Counted from the stretch's first letter, positions 32,390-41,560 are shown. The stretch: 64,000 nt of DNA from Pseudomonas chlororaphis subsp. aurantiaca (GCF_013466605.1 NZ_CP059162.1:3968001-4032000), one strand, 5' to 3'. Translations and numbers: made by a program. The notes: generated from the letters alone by a model not told the origin.

Positions 32390-33714
32390 GCGCCGACCTT
32401 GCTCGCCGGGGCGTCAGCGGCCGGGGCCGTGGCCGGTGTGGTCGCCGAGCTGGCCGGCTTGCCCTGCAGATGCTGGGTCGGGGTGGTCGGCACTTCTTCG
32501 GTGGTGTTCACCACCTCCACTTCGCTGCCGTCTTTCAGGCGGTCGGTGCCTTCCAGCACCACCCGGTCGCCGGCTTCCAGGCCGGCCTTGATCACGGTGG
32601 AGTCGCCGTTGCTGTCACCGACCTGCAACTGGCGGATCTTGACCTTGTTGTCGCCGTCCAGGGCATAGACGAAGGTGCCGTTGGTGCCGAACTGGATCGC
32701 CGCCGACGGCGCCAGCACCACGTTTTTCAGGGTGTCGGCGAGCACGCGCACGTTGACGAACTGGTTGGGGAACAGCACCTGGTCGCGGTTCTCGTAGCGC
32801 GCCTTGAACTTCAGGGTGCCGGTGGTGGTGTCGATCTGGTTGTCGAGGCTTTGCAGCACGCCACTGGCCTGCAGCATCTGGTCGCCGCGGTCCCAGGCTT
32901 CCACCGGCAGCTTGGCGCCGCTGCGATAACGCTCCAGCACCCTGCTCAGGTTGTTCTCCGGCAGGGTGAAGGCGACGCTGATCGGCTGGGTCTGGGTGAT
33001 GATCGCCAGCGCGGTGGTGTCGTTGGCCGCCACCAGGTTGCCGACGTCCAGCTGGCGCAGGCCGACGCGGCCGGTGATCGGCGCGCGGATCCTGGTGAAT
33101 TCGAGATTGAGCCTGGCGTCGTTGACCGCCGCCTGGTTGGTCTTGACCGTGCCCTGGTACTGGCTGACCAGTGCCGCGGCGGTGTCCAGGGTCTGCTTGG
33201 CGATACTGTCCTGGGCATACAGGCCGCGATAACGCTCGTAGTCGACCTGGGCGTTCTTCAACTGGGCCTGGTTCTGCAACAGCGTGCCTTCGGCCTGGAG
33301 CAAGGCGTTCTGGTAAGGCCGTGGGTCGATTTCCGCCAGCAGGTCGCCGGCCTTGACCATCTGCCCTTCCTCGAAGGCCACCTTGACCAGCTCACCGGCC
33401 ACCCGGCTGCGCACATTGATGGTGTTCAGCGCGGTGACGGTGCCCAGCGCCTTGTAATACAGCGGGAAGTCCCCGCGCGTGGCCGGCGCCACCCGCACCG
33501 GGATCGGCCCGCTCGCGCCACCGAATCCCGGGCGCATCGACCCGCTGCGCCCGGTGTGTCCGGCGGCGGCCTTTTGCCCGGCGGCATCCTTGTGGGTGGT
33601 CGAGGCCGGCCAGAACTTCCAGCACAGGCCGACGATGGCCAACAGGACAAGCAGGCCGAACAGCCAGCGACGGGAGTTGCGGGAAACGGAGGATTGCATG
33701 GAATGATCAACCAT
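32386..33714 (-). CDS. muxA: RND efflux periplasmic adaptor MuxA (MdtA-like)
   Basis: About 442 residues. A single N-terminal membrane anchor ([19 protein letters not shown], near residue 18) leads to a lipoyl/biotinyl-like domain ([16 protein letters not shown]), an alpha-hairpin ([19 protein letters not shown]), and beta-barrel and membrane-proximal domains, with an Ala/Pro/Thr-rich C-terminal tail. It links the MuxBC pump to OpmB. The start is uncertain: ATG codons at 33714 and 33699 both lack a strong ribosome site. It is the first gene of the four-gene operon, so the promoter lies between it and tpx. Confidence 0.92.
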   Translation of the reverse strand: MVDHSMQSSVSRNSRRWLFGLLVLLAIVGLCWKFWPASTTHKDAAGQKAAAGHTGRSGSMRPGFGGASGPIPVRVAPATRGDFPLYYKALGTVTALNTINVRSRVAGELVKVAFEEGQMVKAGDLLAEIDPRPYQNALLQAEGTLLQNQAQLKNAQVDYERYRGLYAQDSIAKQTLDTAAALVSQYQGTVKTNQAAVNDARLNLEFTRIRAPITGRVGLRQLDVGNLVAANDTTALAIITQTQPISVAFTLPENNLSRVLERYRSGAKLPVEAWDRGDQMLQASGVLQSLDNQIDTTTGTLKFKARYENRDQVLFPNQFVNVRVLADTLKNVVLAPSAAIQFGTNGTFVYALDGDNKVKIRQLQVGDSNGDSTVIKAGLEAGDRVVLEGTDRLKDGSEVEVVNTTEEVPTTPTQHLQGKPASSATTPATAPAADAPASKVGA

Positions 33715-33840
33715 TGGGCGCGAGGGGATCTTTTTCAGAAGACTGAAAGATAAGCACTGGCCGGTGTTTAGCAAAGCGCCTTTACCGGCAATTTACCTTG
33801 GGCTTACGTTTGCAAGTGTCTGCTAAGCCACTGAAGCACA

Positions 33841-33870
33841 AATAAAAACGGCCTGGACAGGGCCAGGCCG
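33841..33870 (-). terminator. Intrinsic terminator of tpx
   Basis: On the minus strand, CGGCCTGG-N6-CCAGGCCG is followed by a U-rich run (complement of AATAAAAA at 33841-33848). It lies 20 bp downstream of the tpx stop and separates tpx from muxA. Confidence 0.9.
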
Positions 33871-33889
33871 TGAATAATTGTAAAACCTG

Positions 33890-34390
33890 TTACTTCAGAA
33901 CGGCCAAGGCCGCGTCGTAGTTCGGTTCTTCAGCGATTTCCTTGACCAGCTCGCTGTGCAGCACGGTGTCGTTCTCATCCAGCACCACCACCGCGCGGGC
34001 GGTCAGGCCGGCCAGCGGGCCGTCGGCAATGGCCACGCCGTAGTTTTCGATGAACTCGCGGCCACGCAGGGTCGACAGGTTCTGCACGTTTTCCAGGCCT
34101 TCGGCGCCGCAGAAACGGGCCTGGGCGAACGGCAGGTCAGCCGAGATGCACAGCACCACGGTGTTGTCCAGGTCGTTGGCCTGGGCGTTGAACTTGCGCA
34201 CGGAGGTGGCGCAGGTCGGGGTGTCGACGCTTGGGAAGATGTTCAGCACTTTGCGCTTGCCGGCAAAGCTGCTCAGGGTGATGTCGGCCAGGCCGGCGCC
34301 CACCAGGGAGAACGCTGGCGCCTTGGAGCCGGCTTGTGGCAGTTGGCCGTTGACTTGAACCGGGTTGCCTTTAAGGGTGACTTGAGCCAT
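33890..34390 (-). CDS. tpx: Thiol peroxidase
   Basis: 166-residue atypical 2-Cys peroxiredoxin that reduces lipid and other hydroperoxides using thioredoxin. The peroxidatic Cys60 is in [12 protein letters not shown] and the resolving Cys94 in [12 protein letters not shown], the standard Tpx spacing. No secretion signal is seen, so it is cytoplasmic in this form. AAGGA lies seven bases upstream of the ATG. It is monocistronic, with a clear intrinsic terminator. Confidence 0.97.
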   Translation of the reverse strand: MAQVTLKGNPVQVNGQLPQAGSKAPAFSLVGAGLADITLSSFAGKRKVLNIFPSVDTPTCATSVRKFNAQANDLDNTVVLCISADLPFAQARFCGAEGLENVQNLSTLRGREFIENYGVAIADGPLAGLTARAVVVLDENDTVLHSELVKEIAEEPNYDAALAVLK

Positions 34391-34476
34391 GAACGGAGTC
34401 CTTATAAACGATTGTCATTGAACAGCTGTAAAGAACATCGAGAGGCCGGAAGTTAAACATGAAACGGCCCGGCCAC

Positions 34477-34821
34477 CTATGCCCGGGATACAAATTGTCG
34501 CCCTTTTGCGCCCTTGACTGGATACAGGGAGCGAGGCTGTCGCCATCCAGCCCGCAGGATCGAAGCGACAGCCGTCAACCCGACAAGCGCGCTGACCTCA
34601 CGTATAACCACCGTCCATGTCGCCGGTATGACACCCCACATCCCGTGCCGAAAGCTGAACTGACGCCCGGCGCTGATCCGCAGGCTGTCGATACCCACAC
34701 CTTTCCGAGGGCTGATGCGCTCGGGAAATGTCTTCGGGAAGTTGACGCCTTCAAGGCAGAAGTCCAGCACCTGGGGCGGGCTGCGACCGGCGATAAAAGT
34801 CGTGCGCTCAACCACGGGCAT
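34477..34821 (-). pseudogene. Truncated SRPBCC (START-like) domain gene
   Basis: A 114-codon frame. Its first 80 or so residues look like an SRPBCC/polyketide-cyclase-type ligand-binding domain: VVERTTFIAGRSPPQVLDFC, then NFPKTFPERISP and FSFRHGMWGVIPATWTVVI. Beyond about residue 82 the sequence (SALVGLTAVASILRAGW) no longer fits the fold, and family members are around 150 residues. The gene therefore seems to have lost its 3' half to a deletion or rearrangement. The ATG at 34821 has a good AAGGAG ten bases upstream. The family call is by eye only. Confidence 0.5.
34535..34573. other. Strong hairpin inside the broken end of the SRPBCC fragment
   Basis: GGCTGTCGC and GCGACAGCC form a perfect 9-bp stem, and an inner ATCC/GGAT stem extends it. 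It coincides with the segment where the SRPBCC similarity is lost, so it could mark a deletion junction or an inserted element. Confidence 0.45.
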
Positions 34822-35201
34822 GCCAGGAAAACTCCTTGAGAGCATCAACAATATATGATGAACAACATCATAAATATTACACAACCATATGTTTTTATTG
34901 AATTTACTACTCTTGATAAATCACATTAACTTAACCACTAAAAGTGCATGGAAATAATCACAATCTGCATGAACGACCAAGCAGACCTTGAAGCTCCGTT
35001 GCCACTCGATCCAGGAGCACGCCCCCTGCTGCGGACGGTAGAAACCTGCCATGGACGATGCCATCGGCGGCCTTGCGCCCTCGCCTCGCCAGCAAAACCT
35101 GTGCTTTTGATCGACTGCCGGACCTGCTCGGTGAAGGGGTCAGGCACCCGCCCCGACCCCGACGCAGTTGGCAAAAAGACGCTCGGGAGATGCCCCAGGC
35201 G
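34822..35201. other. AT-rich gap with a dyad; no supported gene
   Basis: Roughly 34840-34960 is far more AT-rich than its surroundings and holds the perfect dyad TATGATG-AACAA-CATCATA (34854-34872), which could be an operator for the truncated gene or a trace of transferred DNA. The rest, up to the DUF3313 gene, shows only chance frames. Confidence 0.45.
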
Positions 35202-35873
35202 TTACTGCTTTTTCAGCTTGTTAAAGGACTGATGCAGGTCGGAGGCCCAACCGTCGATAACGTTTTTCACGTCCGCCGGCTGCATGACCTGGGTGTCGTT
35301 CTGCAGCGGCTTGCCACTGCCCTTGCGCACCACCTGGGCGATCACCTTGTTGTTGCCGCCGTCGATAAACTGCGCTTCGGTGCCCAGGGTGGTCTCCTGG
35401 TCGCGGATCCCACTGGCCGTGCTCACCGCCGCTGCCACCAGGGCGATGGGAATGATTTCGTAGGGTTTCAGGCCTTCGGTCTTGCTGCTCACGGCGGTGA
35501 TCGCCGCGCGCACCACAATCACGCCTGGCCCCGGTGCGCTGGCCAGGGGCATGGCCTGGCCGATCTCGCGCTTGAGCGCCTCGTCGTAATAGCGGTTGAT
35601 GCCGTACAAGGTGTTCTGCGGGATCTTCACCGTCGGTTGCGGCTTGGGATAGAACTGGGTGGGCTCGATATAGACGCTGCTGTACTGCTTCAAGTCCAGC
35701 TTGGGATCGACCCAGCGCATCACTTCGACGCCCGATGGCGACTTGGCCTCCTTGAGCTGGCTGTAGTCGCCAAGAAAACCGGAATACTCGTCGGGCTGGG
35801 TGACGTTGCTGGAACAGCCCACCAACCCGAGGGTGGCCAGGCACAGCGTGCTCATCATTGATGCGAGCTTCAT
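35202..35873 (-). CDS. DUF3313 family lipoprotein
   Basis: 223 residues with a lipoprotein signal: hydrophobic TLCLATLGLVGCSSN with lipidated Cys20. The mature part begins QPDEYSGFLGDYSQLKE, the hallmark of DUF3313, then KQYSSVYIEPTQFYP and a hydrophobic PYEIIPIALVAAAVSTA segment, and ends in VIDGWASDLHQSFNKLKKQ. The function of the family is unknown; it is expected in the periplasm or at the outer membrane. AGGAG precedes the ATG. It is a single gene. Confidence 0.88.
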   Translation of the reverse strand: MKLASMMSTLCLATLGLVGCSSNVTQPDEYSGFLGDYSQLKEAKSPSGVEVMRWVDPKLDLKQYSSVYIEPTQFYPKPQPTVKIPQNTLYGINRYYDEALKREIGQAMPLASAPGPGVIVVRAAITAVSSKTEGLKPYEIIPIALVAAAVSTASGIRDQETTLGTEAQFIDGGNNKVIAQVVRKGSGKPLQNDTQVMQPADVKNVIDGWASDLHQSFNKLKKQ

Positions 35874-36044
35874 GGGGTAACTCCTGTCAGAAATCCGGAA
35901 GCGCTACTGGTTTGAGGAAATCTAGGTATAGCCAATAGCGGGCATATCAGCACGGCAAAAGCGGATTAATCGGCGAAGCAGGCCAGAGTTTTCTTAGCGG
36001 ATCGGAAAGAGACAGGTGCAGCGTCAACACTGCACCCCACCCCA

Positions 36045-37010
36045 TTACCAGGTGGTTCCGCGCCTTGCCGCCGCCTCGCGCCGAGCGTCGATGCGCATGG
36101 CCTTGAGCAGGGAAAAGGTCCCGGCCAGGACGATCACGGCGCCAAACACGAAGTCGATGCCGTACAACTGGTAGTCCTGCAGCGGCCCGATCAGGAATAC
36201 CCGCACCGCCGCCACGCCCAGCAGCGTGGCGAGAAAGTCGATGGTCGGCTCGTCTCGGTACAGCACCATCAACAACGGCAAGCACAGCACCAGCAACAAC
36301 AGCAGCACGATGATCTTGAACGAGCCTTTGCGCTCGATGCTGAAGGCGCACTCGCTGGCGCCATAGGCCGGATAGTCGCCGGGCTGGACCAGGCTGTTCT
36401 GCTCGGCGATGTAGTCCGCCGGGTTGTACACCCGGGTCGGGGTGAAGGTATTGGACAGGTTCATCTGCGTGGTGATGCGCTTGAACGGCAGGTCGACCTG
36501 CTCGTTGCCCTTGAGGATGTACAGCACCGGCTTGTAGCCGTAGCGGTAGACCTCGAAGGGAAAGCGGCTGGACTCGCCATTGACCCGGATCGGCCGGCTT
36601 TCCAGGTCCGCGTAGGCATTCTTGTGCGGGGAACTGAAGTTGCGGTTCAAGGGCTTGACCTTGATCTCTTCAAAGAACAGCGGCGGCATGTTGTAAGTGG
36701 ACTGCAACGGCTCCAGGCGCAATTTCAGCGGGTAGCGGCCCAGTTCATAGCGGTTGTAGGTGCGTTCGGAAACGTTGACCTCCCCCGAGACCCTGAACTG
36801 GCCCTGGGTGCTGTTGGTGACCCTGAGCAGCAGATAGTCGCGCTTGAAGGAATGCGGCGAATCCACGGCGGGGCCGCACCAGCCGTAGCTGTCGAGGGGG
36901 TCGCCGAGGCGCCCGCTGCGGGCATCCTGGTACACATAGAAATAGCCGACCCACAGGGTCAGGATCAGCAACAACGAAAACAACCCGAGTATCTTTTTAG
37001 CAACGCTCAC
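36045..37010 (-). CDS. Membrane protein of unknown function
   Basis: About 321 residues, not assigned to a family. One N-terminal helix (ILGLFSLLLILTLWVGYFYV) precedes a periplasmic region of about 200 residues with predicted beta-rich content. Three C-terminal helices follow (FKIIVLLLLLVLCLPLLMVL, TLLGVAAVRVFLIGPL, GIDFVFGAVIVLAGTFSLL), and the protein ends in a basic tail. The topology is reminiscent of DUF4436-type proteins, but I cannot confirm that. The GTG at 37010 (MSVAKKILGLF) has GAGAG eight bases upstream and puts the first helix at the N-terminus. ATG codons at 37040 and 37091 are alternatives. Confidence 0.7.
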   Translation of the reverse strand: MSVAKKILGLFSLLLILTLWVGYFYVYQDARSGRLGDPLDSYGWCGPAVDSPHSFKRDYLLLRVTNSTQGQFRVSGEVNVSERTYNRYELGRYPLKLRLEPLQSTYNMPPLFFEEIKVKPLNRNFSSPHKNAYADLESRPIRVNGESSRFPFEVYRYGYKPVLYILKGNEQVDLPFKRITTQMNLSNTFTPTRVYNPADYIAEQNSLVQPGDYPAYGASECAFSIERKGSFKIIVLLLLLVLCLPLLMVLYRDEPTIDFLATLLGVAAVRVFLIGPLQDYQLYGIDFVFGAVIVLAGTFSLLKAMRIDARREAAARRGTTW

Positions 37011-37231
37011 AGCCGCGACTCTCTTCCATGGATGGCCCATGCCAGGCACGCCTGCGACTGATCGCCGGACGCCGATCCCTGGCTCCTTCATAAGGGGTGG
37101 GACTCTACCAAAGTGCCATCAGCGACCCAAGGACAAATGCCCCTGTCGGCCAGACAATGGCAGTCGCCTGCCCGATTCCCGGGCGGCTGTGAGCATCGAT
37201 GGAAGCGCCGACCGGTGCCGGCGCCCCCTCT

Positions 37232-37726
37232 TCAGCGCCGCCGGAACAGCGGCCGCGGCTCGATCGCCGAGCGCCCGTAAAGCACGCTCATGCCCGCCAG
37301 CCCCTTGAGGGCGTCGTCGGCGCATTTGTCTTCGCGGATGGCAAAGCTGTCAAAACCGCATTGGCGCATATGGCTGAGCTGGTCGCGCAGCACATCGCCC
37401 ACCGCCCGCAGTTCGCCCATCCAGCCCAGTCGGGTGCGCAGCAGATAGGCCTGGCTGTAGGCGCGGCCGTCACGGAAGCTGGGGAAATCCAGGGCGATCA
37501 GCGGGATCAGCTTGAGCCAGGGCCTGAGGCTTTCCACCTCATCGTCCGGGCCGAGCCAGACCCCGTCCCGCGCCGGCACATGCTCGATGCGGCGGATCAG
37601 CCAGCGGGCCAGTGGCAAGATCAGCGGCCCCTCGGGCAGCGGGCCGTCCACTTCGCGCACCAGGCTCCAGGGATCGTCCTCGACCCGCCCGGCCTGGCCT
37701 TCCTGCAAGCGCAACAGATTGTTCAT
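37232..37726 (-). CDS. DUF934 family protein, partner of sulfite-reductase-like enzyme
   Basis: 164 residues matching DUF934, a family almost always encoded directly after cysI-type sulfite/nitrite reductases. Recognisable stretches are LARWLIRRIEHVPA, LIALDFPSFRDGRAYSQ and AVGDVLRDQLSHMRQCGFDSF. No signal peptide is seen. The role is unproven; it is thought to assist assimilatory sulfite reduction. It follows the reductase gene by 75 bp, with short repeats in that gap. The pair corresponds to PA4129/PA4130 in P. aeruginosa by similarity and context. Confidence 0.9.
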   Translation of the reverse strand: MNNLLRLQEGQAGRVEDDPWSLVREVDGPLPEGPLILPLARWLIRRIEHVPARDGVWLGPDDEVESLRPWLKLIPLIALDFPSFRDGRAYSQAYLLRTRLGWMGELRAVGDVLRDQLSHMRQCGFDSFAIREDKCADDALKGLAGMSVLYGRSAIEPRPLFRRR

Positions 37727-37740
37727 GGTTTTAGTCTCTC

Positions 37741-37813
37741 GCTCACGGCTGTAATTCCTCGCTCATGGCTGTGCTTGCTGTTGCACGGTCGCGTTGCTGG
37801 CTCATGGCTGTGC
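37741..37813. repeat. Three copies of a 12-14 bp repeat at the reductase/DUF934 junction
   Basis: GCTCACGGCTGT (37741), GCTCATGGCTGTGC (37761) and GCTCATGGCTGTGC (37800) recur; the last copy overlaps the reductase stop codon. On the minus strand this repeats the final Gln-Pro codons with an ATGA or GTGA stop/start overlap, encoding a possible 20-codon mini-frame between the two genes. Confidence 0.6.
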
Positions 37814-39475
37814 CTCCAGCACTTTCGGATAGACCCGCTCCTTGAACGGCTCCAGGTCGATGCGCTGCACGGTATCGACGAACAGCTCCTCGCTTTCCCG
37901 GTAACGCACGAAGGTGGCGATGATGCGTTCGATCACCCCGGGCACTTCCTCGGCGCTGAACGACGGGCCTATGACCTTGCCCAGCGCGCTGTGCTTGCCC
38001 TGGGCACCACCGAGGGTGATCTGGTACCACTCGCTGCCGTTCTTATCGACGCCGAGGATGCCGATATTGCCGATGTGGTGATGGCCGCAGGCGTTCATGC
38101 AACCGGAGATGTTCAGGCTGATATCACCCAGGTCATGCAGGTAATCCAGATCATCGAAGCGCGCCTGGATCGCCTGGGCGATGGGGATCGACTTAGCGTT
38201 GGCCAGGGCGCAGAAATCGCCACCGGGGCAGGCGATGATGTCGGTCAGCAGGCCGACGTTGGCGCAGCCCAGGCCGTGCTCGCCCGCCAGCCGCCACAGT
38301 TCATGCAGCGCGGCCTTGGGCACGTCCGGCAGGACAATGTTCTGTTCGTGGGCGATACGGATCTCGCCGAAGCCGAAGGCCTCGGACCACTCGGCCACCG
38401 CCTCCATCTGCGCCGCCGTCACGTCTCCGGGCGGCGAGGCGCTGCCGGGCTTGGTCGACAGCACCACACTGGCGTAGCCCGGCACCTTGTGCGGCTTGAC
38501 GTTATGCGCCACCCAGCGCTCGAAAGCCGGCTCCTCGGCCAGGCGGCTGCCGTAGTCGAGATCGGTGGCCGGCTGGCGCTCGTAGAGCGGCGGGATAAAG
38601 GCACTGGCGACCCGCTGGTATTCGGCCTCGGTCAGCTGCGCCGGGCCGTCCTTGAGGTGCTGCCACTCCTCCTCCACTTCCTTGGCGAAGGCCTCGATAC
38701 CCAGGGCCTTGACCAGGATCTTGATCCGCGCCTTGTACTTGTTGTCGCGCCGGCCGTGGCGGTTATAGACCCGCAGCACCGCCTCGACATAGGACAGCAG
38801 GTGCTGCCACGGCAGGCCGTCGCGGATCTGCTGGCTGAGGATCGGCGTACGCCCCAGGCCGCCGCCGACCATCACCCGCAGCAGCATCTGCCCGCGCCAG
38901 TCGCGGTACAGGTACAGGCCGATGTCATGCATCATGATCGCCGCCCGGTCCTCGCGGGCCGAGCAGATGGCGATCTTGAACTTGCGCGGCAGGAACAGGA
39001 ATTCCGGGTTGATGGTCGACCACTGGCGCAGGATCTCCGCCAGGGGCCGCGGGTCCATCAGCTCGTCGGCGGCCACCCCGGCGAAGGCTTCGGTGGTGAT
39101 GTTGCGCACGCAGTTGCCGGAGGTCTGGATCGCGTGCATCTCGACGCCGGCCAGGCGTTCGAGGATGTCCGGCACCTGGGCCAGTTCGATCCAGTTGAAC
39201 TGCATGTTCTGCCGGGTGGTGAAGTGGCCATAGCCGCGATCGTAGTCGCGGGCGATGCTGGCCAGGGTGCGCATCTGCCGCGCACTGAGGGTGCCGTAGG
39301 GAATGGCCACCCGCAGCATGTAGGCATGTTTCTGCATGTACAGGCCGTTCTGCAGGCGCAGCGGCAGGAACTCTTCTTCGCTCAGCTCGCCAGCCATGAA
39401 GCGTTCGACCTGATCGCGAAACTGCGCCACCCGTTCAAAGACCAGGGCCCGGTCGTACTCGTCATAGTGATACAT
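37802..39475 (-). CDS. Sulfite/nitrite reductase haemoprotein (CysI-like)
   Basis: 557-residue sirohaem/4Fe-4S enzyme. Two ferredoxin-like half domains alternate with sirohaem domains. The cluster ligands are IIACPGGDFCALANAKS (Cys-x5-Cys) and LNISGCMNACGHHHIG (Cys-x3-Cys) near residues 425-470, and substrate/sirohaem Arg/Lys segments include FTTRQNMQFNW and SGNCVRNIT. It should catalyse six-electron reduction of sulfite (or nitrite) in the cytoplasm with an electron donor not encoded here. Sequence details fit the PA4130 type more than the main biosynthetic CysI (PA1838), judged from memory. GAGG lies seven bases before the ATG. Confidence 0.9.
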   Translation of the reverse strand: MYHYDEYDRALVFERVAQFRDQVERFMAGELSEEEFLPLRLQNGLYMQKHAYMLRVAIPYGTLSARQMRTLASIARDYDRGYGHFTTRQNMQFNWIELAQVPDILERLAGVEMHAIQTSGNCVRNITTEAFAGVAADELMDPRPLAEILRQWSTINPEFLFLPRKFKIAICSAREDRAAIMMHDIGLYLYRDWRGQMLLRVMVGGGLGRTPILSQQIRDGLPWQHLLSYVEAVLRVYNRHGRRDNKYKARIKILVKALGIEAFAKEVEEEWQHLKDGPAQLTEAEYQRVASAFIPPLYERQPATDLDYGSRLAEEPAFERWVAHNVKPHKVPGYASVVLSTKPGSASPPGDVTAAQMEAVAEWSEAFGFGEIRIAHEQNIVLPDVPKAALHELWRLAGEHGLGCANVGLLTDIIACPGGDFCALANAKSIPIAQAIQARFDDLDYLHDLGDISLNISGCMNACGHHHIGNIGILGVDKNGSEWYQITLGGAQGKHSALGKVIGPSFSAEEVPGVIERIIATFVRYRESEELFVDTVQRIDLEPFKERVYPKVLEAQP

Positions 39476-39832
39476 GTCACGGCCTCATCAGTGCTGACCC
39501 CGATCCCGCCCCTGAAGCCGCTGTAATCCTGTAGCCGCTGCCGAGCAGCGGCTACAGGGCCACGGTGGCTACGGGGTTATGGCATTCCAGGGGTGATCCG
39601 GGGGGTTTGGTGTGGCGATGACTATGCCCTTGCGGCTCAGAGCGTTACAGATTCAGGTAAAAACTAAAAAACCGTATCAGCCGGTCCCGAGCCTGCATGG
39701 GCAGGCGAGTAAATCTGATCCGTACTAATGGTTTTTTTCTGAGCCTGTTTTGTTTCGCCGCTGCTTTCTACAGTGCAGGGCATGCCAGGCCGGGTGGCCT
39801 GGCAAGCCTTTGCAACCGTGGAAGCATTGACC
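39476..39832. promoter_or_regulatory. Divergent promoter region of reductase and ccoN4
   Basis: 357 bp without a gene. It holds a compact palindrome (39531-39555), a dyad TTAC-N8-GTAA (39645-39660) and a hairpin GCCTGC-ATGG-GCAGGC (39691-39706). No full ANR box (TTGAT-N4-ATCAA) was found. The TTAC-N8-GTAA dyad is a candidate operator for a shared regulator such as the MocR protein encoded at 19.8 kb. Confidence 0.5.
39531..39555. repeat. Compact REP palindrome
   Basis: GTAGCCGCTG-CCGAG-CAGCGGCTAC is a perfect 10-bp stem with a 5-base loop, a collapsed version of the longer REP pairs elsewhere in the window. Confidence 0.75.
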
Positions 39833-41260
39833 ATGAGCACAGCAACAATGGAACCGGCCTACAACTACAAGGTGGTGCGCCAATTCGTCATCGCCACCGT
39901 GGCCTGGGGCGTGATCGGCATGGCAATGGGGGTGTGGATCGCCTCCCAGCTGGTATGGCCGCAAATGAACCTCGACCTGCCCTGGACCAGCTTCGGCCGC
40001 CTGCGCCCGCTGCACACCAGCCTGGTGATCTTCGGTTTCGCCGGCAGCGCCCAATTCGCCGCCAGTTACTACGCGGTGCAGCGCACCTGCCAGGTGCGGC
40101 TGTACTCCGACAAGCTCGCCGCCTTCACCTTCTGGGGCTGGCAGTCGGTGATCCTGATCATGCTGGTCACCCTGCCGCTGGGCTACACCACCACCAAGGA
40201 ATACGCGGAAATCGAATTCTCCGGCGCGGTGTGGATGGCCGTGGTCTGGGTGGTCTACGGCATCGTGTTCTTCACCACCGTGGTGCAGCGCAAGACCAAG
40301 CACATCTACGTCGGCAACTGGTTCTTCGGCGCCTTTATCCTGGTGATCGCCATGCTGCACGTGGTCAATCACCTGTCGATCCCGGTGGACTGGTTCAAGT
40401 CCTACCCGGTGTACTCCGGCGCCACCGACGCCATGGTCCAGTGGTGGTACGGCCACAACGCCGTGGGCTTCTTCCTCACCACCGGTTTCCTGGGAATGAT
40501 GTATTACTTCGTGCCCAAGCAGGTCGGGCGCCCGGTGTATTCCTATCGCCTGTCCATCGTGCACTTCTGGGCGCTGATCACCCTGTACATCTGGGCCGGC
40601 CCGCACCACCTGCACTACACCGCCCTGCCGGACTGGGCGCAATCGCTGGGCATGGCCATGTCGCTGATCCTCCTGGCACCGAGCTGGGGCGGCATGATCA
40701 ACGGCATGATGACCCTTTCCGGCGCCTGGCATAAATTGCGCACCGACCCGATCCTGCGCTTTTTGGTGCTGTCCCTGGCCTTCTATGGCATGTCGACCTT
40801 CGAGGGGCCGATGATGGCGATCAAGACGGTCAACGCCCTGTCCCATTACACCGACTGGACCATCGGCCACGTCCACGCCGGCGCCCTGGGCTGGGTGGCG
40901 ATGATCACCTTCGGCGCCATCTACCACATGGTGCCCAAGGTCTTCGGCCGTGAGCAGATGCACAGCATCCCGCTGATCAACCTGCACTTCTGGCTGGCGA
41001 CCATCGGCACCGTGCTCTACATCGCTTCGATGTGGGTCAACGGCATCACCCAGGGCCTGATGTGGCGCGCGGTCAACGACGACGGCACCCTCACCTATTC
41101 CTTCGTCGAAGCCCTGCAGGCCAGCCATCCGGGTTTCATCGTGCGCTTCGCCGGGGGCGTGTTCTTCCTCAGCGGCATGCTGCTGATGGCCTACAACACC
41201 TGGCGCACCGTGCGCGTGGCCGACCCGCGCCTGGCCCTCAGCGACGCCCAGATCGCCTGA
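39833..41260 (+). CDS. ccoN: Orphan cbb3-type cytochrome c oxidase subunit I (CcoN4-like)
   Basis: 475-residue haem-copper oxidase subunit I with about twelve membrane helices. Haem and CuB ligand histidines are visible in [33 protein letters not shown] and [13 protein letters not shown]. No ccoO or ccoP gene is near, so it must combine with CcoO/CcoP made elsewhere. P. aeruginosa CcoN4 (PA4133, same length by memory) does this, raising cyanide tolerance and supporting biofilm redox balance. The ATG at 39833 ([11 protein letters not shown]) is chosen over an upstream frame extension. It is divergent from the reductase gene and followed by a small membrane protein gene. Confidence 0.93.
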   Translation: MSTATMEPAYNYKVVRQFVIATVAWGVIGMAMGVWIASQLVWPQMNLDLPWTSFGRLRPLHTSLVIFGFAGSAQFAASYYAVQRTCQVRLYSDKLAAFTFWGWQSVILIMLVTLPLGYTTTKEYAEIEFSGAVWMAVVWVVYGIVFFTTVVQRKTKHIYVGNWFFGAFILVIAMLHVVNHLSIPVDWFKSYPVYSGATDAMVQWWYGHNAVGFFLTTGFLGMMYYFVPKQVGRPVYSYRLSIVHFWALITLYIWAGPHHLHYTALPDWAQSLGMAMSLILLAPSWGGMINGMMTLSGAWHKLRTDPILRFLVLSLAFYGMSTFEGPMMAIKTVNALSHYTDWTIGHVHAGALGWVAMITFGAIYHMVPKVFGREQMHSIPLINLHFWLATIGTVLYIASMWVNGITQGLMWRAVNDDGTLTYSFVEALQASHPGFIVRFAGGVFFLSGMLLMAYNTWRTVRVADPRLALSDAQIA

Positions 41261-41332
41261 TCGCCCAAGAGCACGACGCGGGCCGCACCGCCCGCGTCGT
41301 TCGTTCCCTCCTGCAGCACAGCGAGCCCTCCG

Positions 41333-41560
41333 ATGATCGAATTCGCCCTTGACCTGCTCGGCGTGACCTTCCTCTACCTCAGCATCGACTACTGCCTGCG
41401 CCATCAATCGGCCAAGAGCCTCGACGACGCCAGCCTGATCCCCTTCGCCGACGACCCGGACGTGGCGCGCCGGGTGGAACTGGCCACCGGCAAGAAGATC
41501 GACGCCGTGGCGCCGGAACCGACCGAAGCCCGGCCGGGCTGGGGCAATATGGAGGTTTGA
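41333..41560 (+). CDS. Small protein downstream of ccoN4 (PA4134-like)
   Basis: 75 residues. An N-terminal hydrophobic stretch, EFALDLLGVTFLYLSIDYC, could be a single membrane helix, followed by a soluble acidic tail ending RPGWGNMEV. The position directly after orphan ccoN matches PA4134 of P. aeruginosa. By location and topology it may be a CcoQ-like stabilising subunit of the alternative oxidase, but there is no direct evidence. The ribosome site is weak. Confidence 0.75.
   Translation: MIEFALDLLGVTFLYLSIDYCLRHQSAKSLDDASLIPFADDPDVARRVELATGKKIDAVAPEPTEARPGWGNMEV

Noticed and set aside
34459..34839. Plus-strand frame of 126 codons opposite the SRPBCC fragment
   Set aside because: It has no domain similarity, whereas the minus-strand reading has an SRPBCC-like pattern and a ribosome site.
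34948..35232. Plus-strand frame of 94 codons in the AT-rich gap
   Set aside because: It overlaps the DUF3313 3' end, has no recognisable domain and no convincing ribosome site.
37199..39526. Plus-strand frame of 775 codons over the DUF934 and reductase genes
   Set aside because: It is antisense to two well-supported genes and has low-complexity composition.
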